A stretch of 11,499 nucleotides of DNA. Origin: Desulfatitalea sp. GTDB taxonomy: Bacteria > Desulfobacterota > Desulfobacteria > Desulfobacterales > Desulfosarcinaceae. Numbering within the stretch: position 1 is the stretch's first letter; every line of letters starts with the position of its first letter. The stretch covers positions 1 to 11,499 of the forward strand of contig JAGTVD010000334.1 in assembly GCA_018224505.1 (NCBI GenBank), in the 5' to 3' direction. Position numbers and translations under genes: made by a program. Positions 1 to 5,415 of this stretch are shown piece after piece. The notes under the pieces were generated by a model. The model was given only the letters and a program-made list of their open reading frames with translations. It ran no database searches and was not told the origin of the DNA.

Positions 1-1
1 A

Positions 2-91
2 TTTCAAAAGAGCGAGAACGCGGAGATGGGCCGCAAGATGCCGTTTCTGGATGGACACTACTTGAGTTTTGACTGCCGTAGCTGGATATAG
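2..91 (+). other. Possible 3' end of a convergent CDS entering from the left edge
   Basis: From base 2 a plus-strand frame stays open to a TAG at 89-91. Its first 13 or so codons mostly end in G or C, as in the real genes here. It would overlap the 3' end of mlaA tail to tail by 34 bases. The peptide (ending in SFDCRSWI) matches nothing I recognise, and a minus-strand frame across the same bases is also GC3-rich. I therefore cannot decide whether bases 1-57 are coding. Confidence 0.2.
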
Positions 92-897
92 CCATCGCGC
101 AACGACTGATAGGGGTCCAGGGCGGCCGACTTGAGGGACTCGTAATCGCCGATACGAAATGAAGTGGCATTGATGATGTCCAGGCCAGCCAGGGCCAGGA
201 AGACTTCGGAGGGGTCAAGGTACATCGTCGGCTTGAGCCAGGAGTCTCCGAAATTACCGACGCTGTCCCGCAGCGTGGAGGGCCCCAGCACCGGCCAGAC
301 CAGGTAAAAGCCGTTGCCGATGCCATAGCGGCCCAGGGTAATACCCAAGTCGGTGCGGTCCGGGTTGAGTCCTTCAATCGTCCGGGCCGGATTGCCGAAA
401 CCCAGTACGCCCACTGTGCTGTTGTACAGGAATTTGGCCACTTCGGCTTCCGCAGCCTGGCCTTTGCCTTGCAGGATGTTGTTGACGATGCGGACGGGAG
501 CGCCCAGGTTGTGGAAAAAGTTGCTTATACCGCTGCGTGCCGGCCGGGGGACGACGAAACGATATCCTTGGGCCACCGGCTTGAGGACCCAGAAATAGAG
601 TTTGTCATTGAAGACGAACATCACCCGGTTGAATTTCTCGAGCGGATCGGGCACGACGTAAAAATCAGCGGCCCCATCTTCGTCCCAACCCCAGTCATTC
701 TCCAGCCATGCATCGTCTTCGAGGGCCATTGCGGCTGATGCATCACTGGCCTCCGATTGTGTTTCCAAGGGCTGGGTCTGCAATGGCGGGGGTGCAACCG
801 CGTCCACGGGAGATGCCGAACGGGAATTCGCACAACCGGCCAAAAGCGCAAACAAGGCAAGCGTCAAGAAGGCGGCCGCGAAAGCGTTATGTTTCAT
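58..897 (-). CDS. mlaA: MlaA (VacJ) family outer-membrane lipoprotein
   Basis: The predicted product is a 279-aa lipoprotein of the MlaA/VacJ family. In characterised systems this family removes mislocalised phospholipids from the outer leaflet of the outer membrane and passes them to periplasmic MlaC. The start at 897 puts a short signal peptide in front of a lipobox, LAGC, with Cys22 as the lipidated residue; Ala at +2 fits outer-membrane sorting. An upstream ATG at 948 would add 17 residues ahead of the signal peptide and is less likely. A Ser/Ala/Pro/Asp/Glu-rich linker follows. The MlaA domain starts near DPLEKFNRVMF and includes FLYNSTVGVLGFGNPA and the GNGFYLVWPVLGPST stretch that is highly typical of the family. 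The gene lies 54 bases downstream of mlaC on the same strand and is presumably cotranscribed with it. Family assignment is firm; the substrate comes from homologues. Confidence 0.93.
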   Translation of the reverse strand: MKHNAFAAAFLTLALFALLAGCANSRSASPVDAVAPPPLQTQPLETQSEASDASAAMALEDDAWLENDWGWDEDGAADFYVVPDPLEKFNRVMFVFNDKLYFWVLKPVAQGYRFVVPRPARSGISNFFHNLGAPVRIVNNILQGKGQAAEAEVAKFLYNSTVGVLGFGNPARTIEGLNPDRTDLGITLGRYGIGNGFYLVWPVLGPSTLRDSVGNFGDSWLKPTMYLDPSEVFLALAGLDIINATSFRIGDYESLKSAALDPYQSLRDGYIQLRQSKLK

Positions 898-919
898 GTT
901 CCGTTGTCCAACCCTTTCC

Positions 920-949
920 ATTGAGGGGGCCACGATTGAGGGAGCCACG
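920..949. repeat. Imperfect 15-bp tandem duplication in the mlaC-mlaA gap
   Basis: Two 15-base units (920-934 and 935-949) differ at one position, GAGGGGGCC against GAGGGAGCC. They fill most of the 54-base gap between mlaC and mlaA. Read in the mlaA frame upstream of the chosen start they would encode APSIV-APSME. Most likely this is a simple slippage duplication. Confidence 0.7.
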
Positions 950-951
950 AT

Positions 952-1581
952 CTAAGGCTGTGTTCGTGACGGCGATTGTTCCTTCAATCGTACCTCCAGA
1001 CGTTGGATCAGGTCCGACGGGGATTCCTTTTGCAGAATGGATTGGAACTGCACCCGGTAGTTCTGGACGATGCTTATACCATTTTCCACCAGGATATCAT
1101 AAACCTTCCATACCCCGTCCGTTTGCCGCAGACGGTAGTCAATGGGCATTTCAGCACCTTCGCGGACCAGTTTGGTGCGTACCAGGGCCAACGGTTCGCG
1201 CACCAGTTCCTGCAGATATTCGATTTTTTCGTTCTGGTATTCGCCCTGCATCCGGTCAAGATAAGTGTTGCTCAAAAACTCGGTGAACACCTCGACAAAA
1301 CGCTCTTTCTCGATGTCTGAGAACGCCTGCCACTTGGGCCCCACCGTGCGGCGGCTGATCTCCACAAAATCGAACATGGGGCTGGCGATTTGCCACAACC
1401 GGGTGCGTTGGGCGACACGCTGTTCCGGATCGGCACCGGCGGGATCGTTCAATATTTCAATGACCTGGTCGATTCGCTCCCGAACCGTTTCCATGGGCGT
1501 CAGCGATTCCACCGCCGCGGCGGTGGCGCCGATAAACAGGCACAAGACGCAGAGCGTTCCAACTAAACTTTTGGTGAACAT
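952..1581 (-). CDS. mlaC: MlaC-type periplasmic phospholipid-binding protein (ABC transporter auxiliary component)
   Basis: The predicted product has 209 aa and belongs to the MlaC/Ttg2D family, soluble periplasmic carriers that move phospholipid between outer-membrane MlaA and the inner-membrane MlaFEDB complex. The ATG at 1581 is preceded by AAGGAG six bases upstream (complement of 1588-1593). It starts directly with a Sec signal peptide, MFTKSLVGTLCVLCLF, with a likely cut after the AAA at residues 21-23. The open frame continues upstream to 1890, but that part is proline-rich, lacks a ribosome site and contains the promoter, so it is not coding. Family features are the helical N-terminus with AQRTRLWQIASPMFDFVEISRRTVG, then FVEVFTEFLSNTYLDRM, and the conserved DGVWKVYDILVENGISIVQNYR near the C-terminus. 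mlaA lies immediately downstream. No mlaFED is visible in the 640 bases upstream, so the ABC components must be elsewhere. Confidence 0.92.
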   Translation of the reverse strand: MFTKSLVGTLCVLCLFIGATAAAVESLTPMETVRERIDQVIEILNDPAGADPEQRVAQRTRLWQIASPMFDFVEISRRTVGPKWQAFSDIEKERFVEVFTEFLSNTYLDRMQGEYQNEKIEYLQELVREPLALVRTKLVREGAEMPIDYRLRQTDGVWKVYDILVENGISIVQNYRVQFQSILQKESPSDLIQRLEVRLKEQSPSRTQP

Positions 1582-1689
1582 TGGCTTCTCCTTATGCATG
1601 GCTTGCCGTTCGTCATCCGCTGCCCACCCTTGAATGACGTTTGTATCCGGGGAAAGTTGACACTCAATTACCGGCACCATCAAAAGCAC

Positions 1690-1718
1690 TATATAGAAGA
1701 GGGGTTTTGCGGTGTCAA
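1690..1718 (-). promoter_or_regulatory. Sigma-70-type promoter of mlaC-mlaA
   Basis: Read on the minus strand, a perfect -35 box TTGACA (1718-1713) is separated by exactly 17 bases from TATATA (1695-1690). Transcription should begin near 1682, giving a leader of about 100 bases before the mlaC start at 1581. Both boxes and the spacing are close to consensus. No operator-like palindrome is obvious inside it. Confidence 0.72.
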
Positions 1719-2017
1719 CATAGACATGGGGAAAACCCAAGGCGATCGCATGTAAATTCATGGATGATACATGCTCTGGACAGCTGATGGGCCACCTTTT
1801 TTGCATGATAGGAGGTGCACCCGGTAGCGGGGGTGGGGCGATCCAAAGGCAAGGAATCTCAGCAACCGGCAATTTACTGATAATTGGCAATTTAATTCAC
1901 ATATGGGGAAGTGGATTGCCTATGCGGTGCTTCGCGGGGATATCCGATTTTCCTTAGATATGTTGATATCCTAATAAATACAGAGTGTTAAATTGTATCT
2001 GAACGGATTACGAGATG
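1719..2017. other. AT-rich divergent intergenic region, no gene seen
   Basis: Between the mlaC promoter and the sigma-54-like element I see no coding signal. The short open frames lack ribosome sites and family resemblance, and the DNA from about 1860 is clearly more AT-rich than the genes. It contains a 9-bp direct repeat (1868/1886), a GGATATCC palindrome (1938-1945) and a second GATATCC at 1965-1971. These could be activator sites for the downstream sigma-54 promoter, but none matches an operator I can name. Confidence 0.5.
1868..1894. repeat. 9-bp direct repeat GGCAATTTA, 18-bp period
   Basis: GGCAATTTA occurs at 1868-1876 and again at 1886-1894. The copies lie about 150 bases upstream of the sigma-54-like promoter, a distance at which enhancer-binding proteins commonly act. 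Assignment as a binding site is speculative. Confidence 0.4.
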
Positions 2018-2034
2018 TTGGCACGGATGTTGAT
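2018..2034 (+). promoter_or_regulatory. Sigma-54-like (-24/-12) promoter of the riboswitch-cyclase unit
   Basis: TTGGCACGGATGTTGAT matches the RpoN consensus TGGCACG-N4-TTGCW except that the -12 C is an A. The -24 GG and the -12 dinucleotide are separated by the required 10 bases. Transcription would start near 2045, just before the riboswitch aptamer, which independently supports the placement. RpoN promoters need an ATP-dependent enhancer-binding protein, so an outside activator would gate the cyclase. I saw no better sigma-70 promoter; TTGATA at 1963-1968 has only a weak -10 partner. Confidence 0.55.
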
Positions 2035-2050
2035 TGATTATTGCTCCAAA

Positions 2051-2137
2051 CCACATAACAGCACAGCCAAACTCCGGGTAACCGGAGGACGGAAAGTTAC
2101 GGGTCCATTTATTATGGATGGCCGAACCGCCTGGTGG
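2051..2137 (+). promoter_or_regulatory. Cyclic di-GMP-I riboswitch aptamer (GEMM-I)
   Basis: The RNA follows the GEMM-I layout. GCACAG (2061-2066) leads through CCAAAC into hairpin UCCGG-GUAA-CCGGA (2073-2086), capped by a GNRA tetraloop. GGACGGAAAG (2087-2096) follows, where known members have GGACGCAAAG. Then come UACGGG, a second hairpin UCCAU/AUGGA (2104-2108 with 2114-2118), and GGAUGGCCGAACCGCC (2116-2131), which aligns to the family's 3' side. The core pair C2067-C2068 with G2091-G2092 replaces the usual GC/GC and looks compensatory. The stretch between GCACA and AAAC is one base shorter than in the Vibrio Vc2 aptamer, and the closing P1 helix is weak (CCAC 2051-2054 with GUGG 2134-2137). 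It lies in the leader of a GGDEF gene and upstream of a terminator, which fits its role. Binding of c-di-GMP rather than cGAMP is inferred. Confidence 0.85.
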
Positions 2138-2149
2138 GCATAATGGAGA

Positions 2150-2185
2150 AACCGGGTTGCTGAGCGGCAATTCGGTTATTTTTTT
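2150..2185 (+). terminator. Intrinsic terminator acting as riboswitch expression platform
   Basis: An 11-bp stem pairs 2150-2160 (AACCGGGTTGC) with 2167-2177, including two G-U pairs, around a 6-base loop. It is followed by A and seven T (2179-2185). It lies between the aptamer and the cyclase start at 2219, so it controls the gene and does not end another one. A competing antiterminator is visible: 2119-2126 pairs with 2171-2178 and 2127-2130 with 2164-2167, around a 3-base bulge. That would consume both the 3' side of the aptamer and the 3' arm of the terminator. A ligand-stabilised aptamer should therefore favour termination. Confidence 0.8.
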
Positions 2186-2218
2186 CTATAGACTGGACGA
2201 TCTCCGGGAACGGGTCAC

Positions 2219-4387
2219 ATGCAATTGCGGGAAAACCCAGTTGGGGACCATAAAAGCATATGGCCAAAGCGTTTGACGCTTTGGGACCTGATTTCCCTGG
2301 AGGCTTTGCAACAGCTTCAGGATTCGCTGGCCGCTGTCGGTGATGTGCAGGTTGTAATTGCTGATCCCGTGGGGAACTTGATGACCATGCCGAGCAACGA
2401 ACGCATCCCAGGCCTTTGGATGTCCCCATCCGAGAACGGGGCGGCATCTGATGGTGGGCTGCCGCAAGGGCTCTTTGCCCAAGTCCGCCGGGATCTCAAG
2501 GTATGCACGCAACGACACGAACCACTGGGGATCCGCCAGGCAGCCATCCCCATCATCGTCGACGACAAGCATCTGGCCAATTGGTGGATTGCCCGGGATG
2601 CAAATGGATTGCGTTTGCAGGATCAGGTGCCGGCTGCAAACGAGGATAGGGGGCTTCCTGTGGCGGCGCCTGATGCGGGCGATCAGGACAACGGGGCCTC
2701 CTTTGCTGCGATTATCACCTGGGTCGAGGGCTTTACCCGCCAGCTCACCCAATTGGGACTGCAGAATCTGATGCTTGCACGGCAAGGTGTCGGTCCCTCC
2801 CATTCCGATGCCGATATGGAAGGGCTGGAAGCGCAATTCGACAGCCTTTTGCAGGCCCGTACAGAGGCGTTGATCGTGGCCAACAAGCGGCTTCAGTTGG
2901 AGGTCCTGGAGCGCGACCTGCTCGAAGAGCAAAATGAGCGCAAGACGGCCTTGCTGGATGCCATGAACCGGGTGTTGCAGCAGACACTCAATGGTGAAGA
3001 TGAGAAGTCTCTGGTCAATACCTTTCTCGAGGCGGCCCAGGCGCTGACCCGCAGCCCGATAGGGTTCATTGTGCAACGGCGGGGGGAACGCTGGTGGGTT
3101 ATGGCCGCTTTGCACCGGGCGGAAGGTGGCCGCTATTTTCACCTGCCCTACGCGGATCAACCGTTTCCCATCGGCGGACTTTGGAAGAAACTCGTGAAAA
3201 CCGGTAGTGTATTCACCATGCAGGGGGCCGTCGACCAGACCCAGTGGTATGCATTGCCTGAAGATTTTCCGGAGTTGAGCCCGCTACTGGCGGTGGCGTT
3301 GCCAAGCCACACCGGCATAGAGGGGTTTGTCGCCCTGGCCAATAATGATCATGGGTATGGCATGGTGGATCAGACGGATGTCCAAACCCTCTCCAAGGTT
3401 TATGTGGAGGCGCTTCTTCGCAAGCGTTCCGAACGGGCCAGACGGGAAAGCGAGCAACGGTTGCTGCTGGCGCTGGAATCGGCCGATGAAGGGTTGTGGG
3501 ACTATTTTCCCCAAACGGCGGAAATATATTACAGCCCCCGTTGGTTCGGTATGTTGGGGTATGCTGCGTCCGATTTACCCTGCGATTTTATAACCTGGAC
3601 CACATTAACCCATCCGGACGACCTTTCGGTCCTGAAAGGCACATTTGAGCGTGTGGTCAAGGGGACCGAGGATGGTTTTCGCATCGAGATTCGCATGCTG
3701 TCCCAAAGTGGCCAGTGGCATTGGGTTCAAACCCGCGGGCGAGCGGCCGAACGGGATGCCACTGGCCAGGTGTACCGTATTTCCGGTACCTTGATCGATG
3801 TGAGTAAATACAAACAGGTGGAGCTGGCCCTGCAAAAGGCCAATCAAGAGTTGCAGCGCTTGGCGGCCCTGGATGACTTGACCCAGATTGCCAATCGGCG
3901 ACGGTTTGATGAACGCCTGGCCGAAGAGTGGCGGCGTGCGCGACGCAATGGGACACCTTTGGCGGTCATCATCTGTGATATCGATTTTTTCAAGGCCTAT
4001 AACGACACCTACGGTCACATCAAAGGCGATGAGGCGTTGCATGCGGTGGCCCAGGCCATCAATGGCGTGCTCAAGCGTCCCATGGATCTGGTGGCCCGCT
4101 ACGGCGGCGAGGAGTTCGCCATGGTGCTGCCCAGTACGGATTTGCATGGGGCGCTGCGGGTGGCCACGGAGGTGCGGGAGGCCATTGGCGCCCTGGGCAT
4201 CGAACATCGCGCTTCGTCGATCTGCCCGACCATCAGCCTCAGCTATGGCGTCACGGCTTTGGTGCCCCGGGACGGCCTGGCATCCAGATTGCTGGTGGAA
4301 CGGGCGGATCGCGCGCTTTACCAGGCCAAGGCCCGGGGGCGCAATTGCATTGTGGAGACGGCTGCCGAGCGTGTTAAAGCGATATGA
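2219..4387 (+). CDS. PocR/GAF/PAS-sensing diguanylate cyclase (GGDEF)
   Basis: The predicted product is a 722-aa cytoplasmic enzyme making c-di-GMP from two GTP; no membrane segment or signal peptide is seen. Domains in order: a PocR-like ligand domain (about 19-135, from LTLWDLISLEALQQLQDSLA to IPIIVDDKHLANWWIARD) in which I see only Cys96 of the family's usual cysteines; a coiled coil (about 200-250); a GAF-like domain (about 249-400); a PAS_3-type domain (about 410-530, with EGLWDYF, HPDD and W.HWVQTRGR); and GGDEF (about 550-715). Catalytic features are intact: DIDFFK with metal-binding Asp587, guanine-contacting Asn595 and Asp604, and GGEEF at 629-633. RPMD at 620-623 is the inhibitory I-site. 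Asp604 argues for ordinary c-di-GMP synthesis, because Hypr-type cGAMP synthases carry Ser or Thr there. No EAL domain is present. The ATG at 2219 has only a weak ribosome site (GGGAACGGG). A c-di-GMP-I riboswitch and terminator precede it. Confidence 0.94.
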   Translation: MQLRENPVGDHKSIWPKRLTLWDLISLEALQQLQDSLAAVGDVQVVIADPVGNLMTMPSNERIPGLWMSPSENGAASDGGLPQGLFAQVRRDLKVCTQRHEPLGIRQAAIPIIVDDKHLANWWIARDANGLRLQDQVPAANEDRGLPVAAPDAGDQDNGASFAAIITWVEGFTRQLTQLGLQNLMLARQGVGPSHSDADMEGLEAQFDSLLQARTEALIVANKRLQLEVLERDLLEEQNERKTALLDAMNRVLQQTLNGEDEKSLVNTFLEAAQALTRSPIGFIVQRRGERWWVMAALHRAEGGRYFHLPYADQPFPIGGLWKKLVKTGSVFTMQGAVDQTQWYALPEDFPELSPLLAVALPSHTGIEGFVALANNDHGYGMVDQTDVQTLSKVYVEALLRKRSERARRESEQRLLLALESADEGLWDYFPQTAEIYYSPRWFGMLGYAASDLPCDFITWTTLTHPDDLSVLKGTFERVVKGTEDGFRIEIRMLSQSGQWHWVQTRGRAAERDATGQVYRISGTLIDVSKYKQVELALQKANQELQRLAALDDLTQIANRRRFDERLAEEWRRARRNGTPLAVIICDIDFFKAYNDTYGHIKGDEALHAVAQAINGVLKRPMDLVARYGGEEFAMVLPSTDLHGALRVATEVREAIGALGIEHRASSICPTISLSYGVTALVPRDGLASRLLVERADRALYQAKARGRNCIVETAAERVKAI

Positions 4388-4409
4388 AGGGCCATATCAG
4401 GGTCCACCA

Positions 4410-4428
4410 CGGACCTCGAAGAGGTCCG
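4410..4428. other. Perfect 8-bp hairpin downstream of the cyclase
   Basis: CGGACCTC and GAGGTCCG pair perfectly around GAA, 23 bases after the cyclase stop. No T-run follows, so it is not a standard intrinsic terminator. It could stabilise the mRNA 3' end or assist termination. The rest of 4388-4570 has only a small open frame (4501-4574) without a convincing ribosome site. Confidence 0.5.
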
Positions 4429-4570
4429 CCCTGCCCAGCAGCGAAAAGCAACACCCAAAATCTTCAACCCCAACTTTCAATTGCGGTGACCCATGCGCCA
4501 TGATCTCGCTGTCCTATCACATGGATCTGCAATGGATGATCGAGGCTTTCCGGCGTACCCGACTGGACAT

Positions 4571-4599
4571 TTGACATTGTTTTTCTTACACCTTAATAA
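4571..4599 (+). promoter_or_regulatory. Sigma-70-type promoter candidate for the FmdB-like gene
   Basis: A perfect TTGACA (4571-4576) is followed after 17 bases by TAATAA (4594-4599). The -35 box and spacing are ideal and the -10 is mediocre. The element lies in the AT-rich stretch about 70 bases before the gene start at 4670. Confidence 0.5.
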
Positions 4600-4669
4600 C
4601 ATCAAATCTGCTTAAATCCGATAGTTTCATCTTAGGTTTGGTTTTGGACGTACAGTTTGAGGTGACGTG

Positions 4670-5161
4670 ATGCCGATTTATGAATTTTATTGCGACCAGT
4701 GCAATACCATCTTCAATTTCTTTGCCCGCAGCGTCAATACCACCAAACAGCCCCAGTGCCCGCGCTGTAAGACGGTGACGCTCTCCCGACGCATGTCCAC
4801 CTTTGCCGTGACCGGGAGGGCCAAGGAGGATGGGGATACCGATGACCTGCCGTTCGATGCATCCAAGATGGAACAGGCCATGGAAATGTTGTCGGGGGAG
4901 GCTGAGAAGGTGAACGAGGATGACCCGCGGCAGGCGGCCGACCTGATGCGCAAGCTGACCCGGATGACCGGTCTCGAGTTGGGCGGCGGGATGGAAGAGG
5001 CGCTGCGCCGCATGGAGCGCGGGGAGGATCCCGAGCAGATAGAGGCGGAAATGGGGGAACTGCTGGAAAACGAAGATCCCTTTCAAATGCCTGCCAAAAA
5101 AGGCGCGACAGGGCTGCGGCGGCCGGCCCCGAGGCGGGATGACACACTCTACGATCTTTAA
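4670..5161 (+). CDS. FmdB-family zinc-ribbon protein with acidic C-terminal extension
   Basis: The predicted product has 163 aa and opens with the FmdB_Reg zinc ribbon: MPIYEFYCDQC, then CPRC, giving two knuckles at Cys8/Cys11 and Cys30/Cys33. Many family members are short (about 70-110 aa), and their function is unproven; the name comes from a proposed regulator of methylotroph formamidase genes. Here a long charged helical tail follows (roughly 65-150, with MEEALRRMERGEDPEQIEAEMG), and the protein ends with a basic patch, LRRPAPRRDD. I chose the ATG at 4670 over the GTG at 4667 because GAGGTG (4659-4664) is well spaced from it and MPIYEF is the canonical start. It appears to be transcribed alone, from the promoter at 4571-4599. 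Family assignment is firm; no function is claimed. Confidence 0.88.
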   Translation: MPIYEFYCDQCNTIFNFFARSVNTTKQPQCPRCKTVTLSRRMSTFAVTGRAKEDGDTDDLPFDASKMEQAMEMLSGEAEKVNEDDPRQAADLMRKLTRMTGLELGGGMEEALRRMERGEDPEQIEAEMGELLENEDPFQMPAKKGATGLRRPAPRRDDTLYDL

Positions 5162-5415
5162 ATAGTGTCCTTTTTTACCAGGCGGATCTCGATGAATACC
5201 GGATCTGTCTGGGTCAATTGTCCGGCTTGCCATAGACGGAATTGATTTGACAACCATCACGGGATCGGATATCCGAATCGGCTTGTGGCGCATTGTGGCA
5301 CCGATGTCCAAATTTGACAATGTCGTCGGTTGTGGTTAGCTTCGGCGACAATTCGCGACCCATGTGTTGCCATCATTTCGCCTTCGGGCGATGAACTTTG
5401 CGTAAGGAGGACACC
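5162..5415. other. Intergenic region upstream of the selenoprotein gene
   Basis: No gene is seen. A T6 run (5169-5174) follows the FmdB stop, but the stem before it is interrupted and weak. Two perfect TTGACA boxes occur (5247-5252 and 5314-5319) with poor -10 partners (TATCCG at 5270, TAGCTT at 5337). A perfect 12-bp palindrome TCGGATATCCGA (5265-5276) overlaps the first -10 and could be an operator. A 5-bp hairpin with a UUCG tetraloop (5378-5391) lies just ahead of the ribosome site. Confidence 0.45.

Noticed and set aside
1582..1890. N-terminal extension of mlaC (open frame to an ATG at 1890)
   Set aside because: The signal peptide and an ideal AAGGAG site sit at the ATG at 1581, and the extension contains the TTGACA-17-TATATA promoter.
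1760..1957. 65-aa plus-strand open frame in the intergenic region
   Set aside because: No ribosome site, AT-rich non-coding composition and no recognisable sequence.
2061..2131. Hypr-type cGAMP circuit instead of c-di-GMP
   Set aside because: The cyclase keeps Asp604, where cGAMP-making GGDEF enzymes have Ser or Thr, and the aptamer has G at 2066. c-di-GMP is the simpler reading, although the shortened joint leaves some doubt.
2186..3160. 324-aa minus-strand open frame opposite the cyclase
   Set aside because: It is a shadow of the PocR/GAF coding region, with no ribosome site or family features.
3605..4207. 200-aa minus-strand open frame opposite the GGDEF region
   Set aside because: It is antisense to conserved PAS/GGDEF codons, so it is a GC-rich shadow frame.
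4501..4574. 24-aa open frame after the cyclase (MISLSYHMD start)
   Set aside because: No convincing ribosome site and no recognisable family; it ends inside the promoter at 4571. Too little support to call a gene.
1938..5277. Shared GGATATCCGA upstream of the cyclase and selenoprotein genes as a common operator
   Set aside because: Many 10-base matches are expected by chance in 11.5 kb, and the surrounding bases do not match.
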